8,356 bases of DNA. Origin: Arenicellales bacterium (GTDB lineage: Bacteria > Pseudomonadota > Gammaproteobacteria > BMS3Bbin11). The stretch is from assembly GCA_029287965.1 (NCBI GenBank), contig JARFQC010000174.1:1-8356 (forward strand), written 5' to 3'. The translations under genes and the position numbers were made by a program. This document shows positions 3,898-8,356 of this stretch, piece by piece (within the stretch, counting starts at the first letter, position 1; each line of letters starts with the position of its first letter). The notes under the pieces were generated by a model. That model worked only from the letters and a program-made list of their open reading frames with translations. It was not told the origin of the DNA and did not search any database.

Positions 3898-6228
3898 CCC
3901 GCCAGACCAGCTGGCAATCGCCTTATTTATGGTGGCCGTGAAGGTGTCGCTGTCCTGGTATCCGACTACTCGCTGTGCCCTCGCTTCCTGGCCATCCGGG
4001 GCAAAGAAAATCAAGGCGGGCGGCCCGAACAGTTTGAATCCTTTCAGCACCGCCTTGTCGGCATCGTCATTCGCCGTGACGTCCAGTTGCAGCAGGGTAA
4101 AACCATCCAGCGCCTGATTTACCTTGGCAGACTTGAACGTCGTGTTTTCCATGCGAATACATTCCGCACACCAGTCGGCATAAAAGTCGATCAACACCGG
4201 TCGTCCATTCTCCGAGGCGTTTCGCAGTGCCGCCTGCAGTGCCTCGGGTCCTTTAACCGCGGTAAACTCCAGGCCTTCATGGGTGCTTTCTCCGGATGAG
4301 GCCTGGCCAGGGGCAGTAATTTTTTCCAGTGGATTGAGTGGATCATGCGCCCCGGTCATTGCGCCGATAAACAGTGCAGCGCCATACAGCATCATGACCA
4401 GCCCGATGCCCTTCCATAGCCTGCGCCAGCCTGACGCCTGCTCGGGAAGGTTGTCCAGTGCACTCATATAGGTTGCTGACACAATCAGCAGCACGGCCCA
4501 CAACAGCATCGTCATCGAGGCCGGTATGACGCGTTCCATCAGCCAGATGGCGACGGCCAGCAGCATCACGCCGAAGACCGCCTTGACCGCATTCATCCAG
4601 GTACCGGCCTTGGGCAGCAATGATCCGGCCGAGGCCCCGATAAGCAGCAGCGGGACGCCCATGCCGAGCGACATCACGAACAGCGCAACGCCGCCCAGGA
4701 CTACATCACCCGTCTGGCCGATATACAGCAGTGCGCCTGACAGAGGCGCGGCAACGCACGGCCCGACGATCAGTGCCGACAGCATGCCCATGATCAGCAC
4801 GCCACCGTAGGCGCCGCCACGCATCCTGTGCGAGGTTTCCGACAACTTGCTTTGCAGGCTGGTCGGGAGCTGCAGGTCATAGAAGCCGAACATGGACAGG
4901 GCGAGCAGGACGAAGACCAGGCTGAACGTGGTCAACACCCACGGATTCTGGAAAGCCGACGACAGCAGTTCCCCGGTCATGCCTGCGAGTATGCCGGCTG
5001 AGGTGTACATGACGGCCATGCCCAGCACATAGACAACAGAGAGCATGAAAGATTTGCCGCGGGTGACCTCGGTGCCCTGGCCGACGATGATGCCGGACAG
5101 GATGGGTATCATGGGAAAGACGCAGGGCGTCAGTGATAACGCCAGGCCGAAGACGAAAAATGCCGCGATGGTTGTCCACATGCTGCCGCCGGCCAGGATG
5201 GCGACTATGCCCTCTTCCTCTGACATCTCCGCATCGGGAGTGCCAGCTGCCGCTTGATCACCGCTAGTGATTGCATCGGGTGTAGCGGCCACCGGCTGTC
5301 TGTCTCCGCCTGCTGGAAGCTGTACGTTTATGGTCTTGGTAATCGGCGGGTAGCAGATGCCACGCTCTGCGCAGCCCTGGTACTTGGCCACAAGGTCGAA
5401 CTGGCCGGCAGCGGTGTTGCCGGTAAGCTTCAGGTCGAGTTCAAATTTGTTGTAGAAGATTTCCTGCCTGCCAAGGAACGGGTCGTCCTTCACTTTGCCG
5501 TTGGGCAGCGTGTATGGCGCAACCTCGATCCCGTCGGTGGCACTGCTGAAGGCAAACTTGCTTCGGTACAGGTAGTAGCCTTCCGCCGCGATGATGGACA
5601 CTCTGACCTTGTCAGGCGATGTCGCTGTGGCACTGAGAATGAAGGCTTGGTCAGGCGGCAGGAACTCGTCGTCGGCTGAGCTGAGCAGGGCGTCAAGCGA
5701 CTGTCTGGATGCGGGTGCAGCACCGCCCGGAATGGGTTCTTTGGCGGTTTCCGGTTCTGCAGCGACGGCCGCAGTTATGGCAGGTAATTCCAGCTCATGA
5801 CTCTTGCGGATAGGTGGATAGCACACCCCAACCGGGTCATTACAGCCCTGCACGACGGTCTTGAGCACGACCTTCTGGCTGTCTTTGCCAGCACGCCGCA
5901 GCGGCAGCGTTACCGTTACGTCTTTCTTGTAAATGTCGACTTCGCCGAAGAACTCGTCGTTCTTGCGAATTGCGGCCGGCATGTCCGGCTTGGCCAGATC
6001 GACATCGGAACCTTCGATCTCGAACTTGAATTTGTTCTGGTACAGGTAGTAATCGGGTGCGATCTTCCAGGTCAGGGCGATACTGTCCTCCCTGACTACC
6101 GGTTCCTGCATCGCAAAGGCCTTGTCCGGCTCGAGGAGTTCATCGTCCTGGGCCTGCCCGGTGGTAGACAGGACGGCCATCAGCAACAGCAGCAGCGTCC
6201 TGGTTATGGTGTGGTGAAAGTTTTTCAT
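3895..6228 (-). CDS. dsbD: Thiol:disulfide interchange protein DsbD with duplicated N-terminal alpha domain
   Basis: DsbD moves electrons from cytoplasmic thioredoxin across the inner membrane to periplasmic reductases. At 777 residues it is about 200 longer than E. coli DsbD. A signal peptide ends near residue 26 (TGQA). Then come two alpha domains: residues about 28-150 (C129, C136) and 186-306 (C286, C292), each with a YYLY motif, a cap-loop phenylalanine (DEFFG, F93; DPFLG, F251) and a CYPPI ending. After a low-complexity linker, the eight-helix beta domain (about 345-625) has the transport cysteines C369 in SLTPCVFPM and C491 in IVGPCVAAPLSGALLY. The gamma domain (about 655-777) is a thioredoxin fold with DFYADWCAEC (C687, C690) and cis-proline in GPPALIFF. 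All E. coli redox cysteines are present plus one extra pair. The ATG overlaps the cutA stop by 4 bases. Likely clients are the two TlpA-like proteins downstream. Confidence 0.96.
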   Translation of the reverse strand: MKNFHHTITRTLLLLLMAVLSTTGQAQDDELLEPDKAFAMQEPVVREDSIALTWKIAPDYYLYQNKFKFEIEGSDVDLAKPDMPAAIRKNDEFFGEVDIYKKDVTVTLPLRRAGKDSQKVVLKTVVQGCNDPVGVCYPPIRKSHELELPAITAAVAAEPETAKEPIPGGAAPASRQSLDALLSSADDEFLPPDQAFILSATATSPDKVRVSIIAAEGYYLYRSKFAFSSATDGIEVAPYTLPNGKVKDDPFLGRQEIFYNKFELDLKLTGNTAAGQFDLVAKYQGCAERGICYPPITKTINVQLPAGGDRQPVAATPDAITSGDQAAAGTPDAEMSEEEGIVAILAGGSMWTTIAAFFVFGLALSLTPCVFPMIPILSGIIVGQGTEVTRGKSFMLSVVYVLGMAVMYTSAGILAGMTGELLSSAFQNPWVLTTFSLVFVLLALSMFGFYDLQLPTSLQSKLSETSHRMRGGAYGGVLIMGMLSALIVGPCVAAPLSGALLYIGQTGDVVLGGVALFVMSLGMGVPLLLIGASAGSLLPKAGTWMNAVKAVFGVMLLAVAIWLMERVIPASMTMLLWAVLLIVSATYMSALDNLPEQASGWRRLWKGIGLVMMLYGAALFIGAMTGAHDPLNPLEKITAPGQASSGESTHEGLEFTAVKGPEALQAALRNASENGRPVLIDFYADWCAECIRMENTTFKSAKVNQALDGFTLLQLDVTANDDADKAVLKGFKLFGPPALIFFAPDGQEARAQRVVGYQDSDTFTATINKAIASWSGG
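5311..6147 (-). repeat. Tandem DsbD alpha-domain duplication within dsbD
   Basis: Two homologous immunoglobulin-like alpha domains occupy residues 28-150 and 186-306 of DsbD, joined by an Ala/Pro/Glu-rich linker (about 151-185). Parallel landmarks are DDELLEPDKAFAM versus DDEFLPPDQAFIL, APDYYLYQNKF versus AEGYYLYRSKF, DEFFGEVDIY versus DPFLGRQEIF, and QGC...CYPPI in both. Outside these landmarks the two copies differ at most positions, so the duplication is old or the copies have separate origins. Copy 1 has six residues between its cysteines (CNDPVGVC); copy 2 has five (CAERGIC), as in E. coli. Copy 2 is adjacent to the membrane domain and resembles the E. coli alpha domain in this spacing. 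Confidence 0.9.
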
Positions 6229-6566
6229 AATGTCTGCTCTGGATCGCTAACCCATTGTAAATATGCCGGAAGTCCGCCAACTTCTGGGACAGTGATGATT
6301 TCAGGAAGTTCGTACGGATGTTCGGCGCGCAGTCGTTGCTCGAGTGCTGCGTAGTTGCCGGCCGCGCATTTTATCACCAATAGTGCCTCAGTATCCTTTT
6401 CCACTTTTCCCTTCCATCGATACACGGAGGTAACTGAAGGCAGTATATTCACACAGGCGGCCAACCCTGATGACACCAGCATTCCGGACAGCCTCTCCGC
6501 TGCGTCCTGCGGGCAGGTCGATAGCACCAGCGAGATGGTCGCGTCAGCTTTAGTTTCATTCGCCAT
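6225..6566 (-). CDS. cutA: CutA1 divalent-cation tolerance protein family
   Basis: A 113-residue protein of the CutA1 family, small PII-like trimers historically linked to copper tolerance in E. coli; the molecular role remains unsettled. Family features: ISLVLSTCPQ near the N-terminus (11-20), GLAACVNILP (34-43), SVYRWKGKVEKDTE (47-60), and HPYELPEI (83-90) followed by YLQW (102-105). C38 and H83 correspond to positions discussed as metal ligands in the E. coli protein, while the early cysteine sits two residues later (C18) and may not be equivalent to E. coli Cys16. The start ATG shares one base with the dctM stop (TAATG) and the stop overlaps the dsbD start (ATGA), so it is translationally coupled on both sides. 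The cutA-dsbD pairing is also seen in E. coli. No signal peptide, so cytoplasmic. Confidence 0.95.
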   Translation of the reverse strand: MANETKADATISLVLSTCPQDAAERLSGMLVSSGLAACVNILPSVTSVYRWKGKVEKDTEALLVIKCAAGNYAALEQRLRAEHPYELPEIITVPEVGGLPAYLQWVSDPEQTL

Positions 6567-7843
6567 TAAAACATGGCCTCAACCAGCACCAGCGACAGCC
6601 AGGGGATATACGTGATCAGTAGCAGGGCAACGATCAGAACTAGCATCCAGGGCACGGCGGCGCGCGTCACCGCACCCAGGCTCATGCCGGACAGGCCGGC
6701 AGCTACGTAGAGGTTGAGGCCGACTGGCGGCGTGATCATGCCCACTTCCATGTTGGTGGTCATGATAATGCCAAGATGGATCGGGTCGATACCCAGCGAA
6801 ACGGCAATCGGGTGAAACAGCGGCGCCATGATCAGCAGGATTGCTGACGGTTCCATGAAATCACCGGCAAACCACAGGATGACGTTGACCAGGAGCAGGA
6901 AGGCATGCGGACTCAGATCTTTATCCATTATGCTTCTGGCCAGGTCCTGCGGTATTTGCTGCTCTGTCAGCGCATGGGCGAAGATCATCGCGCAGGCAAT
7001 GATGAACATCAGCATGCTGGTCATCTTGGCGGCATTCAGCATGACTTCCGGCACGCCGCTGAAAGCAAGATCACGATGGACGAACAGCGCGATGAATGCG
7101 GAGTAAACGGCCGCAACCGCGGCCGCTTCGGTGGGCGTGAAAATGCCGCCGTATATGCCGCCAACGACGATGAAGATAAGCAGCAGCCCCCAGAATGCGC
7201 GCAGGAAGCATTGCAGCAGGTGGCGCCAACCCTGCCAGGGCTCGCGTGGCATATCGCGATAGCGTGCATACAGCCAGGTCACGAGCATGAGCAGGCCGCC
7301 CATCATGAGGCCCGGGATGATGCCGGCAATGAACATCTTGCCGACTGATTCCTCAACGGCATCGGCGTAAACAATCATGGGAATGGACGGCGGGATCAGG
7401 ATGCCGAGGCTGCCGGCCGTGGCAATCGTGCCGACCGCAAATGATTTTTCATACCCGGCATTTATCATGCCGGGGATCATGATCGAGCCGATCGCAACAA
7501 CCGTGGCCGGCGATGAACCGGAAATAGCGGCGAAGAACATGCAGGACACGACCGCCGCCATGGCCAGTCCACCGTGCATCCAGCCGACCAGTGCGCGGGC
7601 GAAATCGATCAGTCTGCGGGATACGCCGCCACTGGTCAGGAAGTGCGATGACAGTACGAAGAAAGGGATCGCCAGCAGCGTGGTATGTTCCATGGTGTCG
7701 AACAGCTTCTGCGCCACGATCACGGGCGGATCGTCGGTGCCGAGCGCGATAAAGGCCAGGCTGGTAAAGCCCAGGCTGATGGCGATCGGAACACCCAGCA
7801 ATAGCAGGCCGATCAGGCCGCCGAACAGCACCGCTGCGCTCAT
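6566..7843 (-). CDS. dctM: TRAP transporter large permease subunit
   Basis: A 425-residue, highly hydrophobic protein and the ion-coupled translocation subunit of a tripartite ATP-independent periplasmic transporter in the inner membrane. DctM-family motifs are in order: AIPFFVLSSHFLTSGG (58-73), AISGSSPATVVAIGS (106-120), GSLGILIPPSIPMIVYA (144-160), YGGIFTPTEAAAVAAVYS (231-248) and TTNMEVGMITPPVGLNLYV (362-380), the last two being the conserved re-entrant/hairpin regions of the two repeat halves. Length and about a dozen predicted membrane segments are normal for the family. Its ATG overlaps the dctQ stop by 4 bases, preceded by a GGGAG ribosome binding motif. The substrate cannot be read from DctM: TRAP systems carry C4-dicarboxylates, other organic acids, sialic acid or ectoine, and the specificity-bearing DctP protein is not in this window. 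Confidence 0.96.
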   Translation of the reverse strand: MSAAVLFGGLIGLLLLGVPIAISLGFTSLAFIALGTDDPPVIVAQKLFDTMEHTTLLAIPFFVLSSHFLTSGGVSRRLIDFARALVGWMHGGLAMAAVVSCMFFAAISGSSPATVVAIGSIMIPGMINAGYEKSFAVGTIATAGSLGILIPPSIPMIVYADAVEESVGKMFIAGIIPGLMMGGLLMLVTWLYARYRDMPREPWQGWRHLLQCFLRAFWGLLLIFIVVGGIYGGIFTPTEAAAVAAVYSAFIALFVHRDLAFSGVPEVMLNAAKMTSMLMFIIACAMIFAHALTEQQIPQDLARSIMDKDLSPHAFLLLVNVILWFAGDFMEPSAILLIMAPLFHPIAVSLGIDPIHLGIIMTTNMEVGMITPPVGLNLYVAAGLSGMSLGAVTRAAVPWMLVLIVALLLITYIPWLSLVLVEAMF

Positions 7844-8356
7844 TCTTCGATCTCCCGGGTCAGCACGGCGTCATGTTCACTGCGTCCGACGTGCAGCTGC
7901 TCGCCACGCCAGATTGATATGCCGACCATGACCAGGTGCCAGGTCATCAGGCTCATGCCGACAGGAATCGCCAGGTATGGAATCCACTGCGGAATCTGCA
8001 GGTCGAGGCTGAGGTCGCCCCATTGCCGGATCTTCCAGGTGTACTCGATGGACAGCCACAGTACGGGGATGGAGAAACCCAGGCAGACGGCGACGGCAGT
8101 CAGCCCCAGCCAGCGCTGTACAGCTTCCGGAAAGCGTATCGTCAGGATATCGATGCCGAGGTGGATGCCCTCGCGAATACCGTAGGCGGCACCGATCAGC
8201 ACCACCCAGGCGAACAGGTACTGCACCGCCTCCAGCACCCAGGGGAAACCGCTGTCGAAGGCATAGCGCGCCACGACGTTGGCGAACAGCAGCAGCGTTG
8301 CGGCGGCAAAGCCGATCGTGATGACGGCCTGCTCGAAACGGACAAGAATCCGGTCG
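7840..8356 (-). CDS. dctQ: TRAP transporter small permease subunit (partial, N-terminus off the right edge)
   Basis: The frame is open from the stop at 7840 to the right edge, giving 171 visible residues. An internal GTG at 8274 could be mistaken for a start, but the sequence before it continues a first membrane helix into the family hallmark ANVVARYAF, so the true start lies beyond the window. Family features: VRFEQAVITIGFAAATLLL then ANVVARYAF, EAVQYLFAWVVLIGAAYGIREGIHLGIDIL (second helix and amphipathic segment), a third helix around GLTAVAVCLGFSIPVLW, and IPYLAIPVGMSLMTW near the end: the four-helix DctQ layout. DctQ stabilises DctM and helps couple the substrate-binding protein to the membrane. 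It overlaps dctM by 4 bases. The missing part is short, since DctQ proteins are commonly about 160-200 residues. A dctP gene may lie further upstream, outside the window. Confidence 0.93.
   Translation of the reverse strand, partial: DRILVRFEQAVITIGFAAATLLLFANVVARYAFDSGFPWVLEAVQYLFAWVVLIGAAYGIREGIHLGIDILTIRFPEAVQRWLGLTAVAVCLGFSIPVLWLSIEYTWKIRQWGDLSLDLQIPQWIPYLAIPVGMSLMTWHLVMVGISIWRGEQLHVGRSEHDAVLTREIEE

Noticed and set aside
5254..5679. 141-codon plus-strand open frame opposite the second alpha domain of dsbD
   Set aside because: Antisense shadow of a conserved domain; no independent motif or ribosome binding site.
5797..6354. 185-codon open frame on the plus strand opposite the first half of dsbD and the end of cutA
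   Set aside because: It lies entirely antisense to two strongly supported genes, its translation has no recognisable motif, and long antisense frames are expected in G+C-rich coding DNA.
8272..8274. GTG considered as the start of dctQ
   Set aside because: In-frame sequence upstream encodes a hydrophobic helix leading into the family motif ANVVARYAF, so the gene continues past the window edge.

Overview
The window comes from a non-enteric gammaproteobacterium. The evidence is gene order and protein style: an aroQ-accB-accC block as in Pseudomonas, a cutA-dsbD pair as in Escherichia, close residue-for-residue correspondence of the biotin carboxylase to the E. coli enzyme, and a fairly high G+C content. 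Species cannot be assigned. A lineage near the purple sulfur or other early-branching gammaproteobacteria would fit but is a guess. All ten genes lie on the minus strand, so the biological reading direction is from high to low coordinates. I see no credible gene on the plus strand, and no RNA gene, mobile element or CRISPR array.

Reading in the direction of transcription, the first block (8356 to about 3367) is one tightly packed run: the small (DctQ, cut by the window edge) and large (DctM) membrane subunits of a TRAP transporter, the CutA1 protein, an unusually long thiol-disulfide transporter DsbD, and a membrane-anchored TlpA-type thioredoxin. Adjacent genes from dctQ through dsbD overlap by 1 to 4 bases. 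The thioredoxin follows dsbD after 6 bases, in the same reading frame, and starts with TTG.

The second block follows an AT-rich gap (3246-3366) that probably holds a promoter and two short palindromes. It encodes a secreted alpha/beta-hydrolase-like protein with no recognisable catalytic serine and a second, secreted TlpA-type thioredoxin; the two reading frames overlap by 4 bases. The third block, after a 165-base gap, is aroQ (type II dehydroquinase), accB (biotin carboxyl carrier) and accC (biotin carboxylase, cut by the left edge), with 2-base gaps: shikimate pathway and the first step of fatty acid synthesis.

The distinctive content is the middle: an envelope thiol-redox cluster. DsbD carries electrons from the cytoplasm across the inner membrane and here has two tandem periplasmic alpha domains, each with its own cysteine pair, where the E. 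coli protein has one. Two TlpA-like proteins nearby are obvious candidate electron acceptors, and the pseudo-hydrolase with a single cysteine is a possible client. The flanking genes are housekeeping. Nothing here looks like a defence system or a horizontally acquired island; the novelty is in the architecture of DsbD and its partners.
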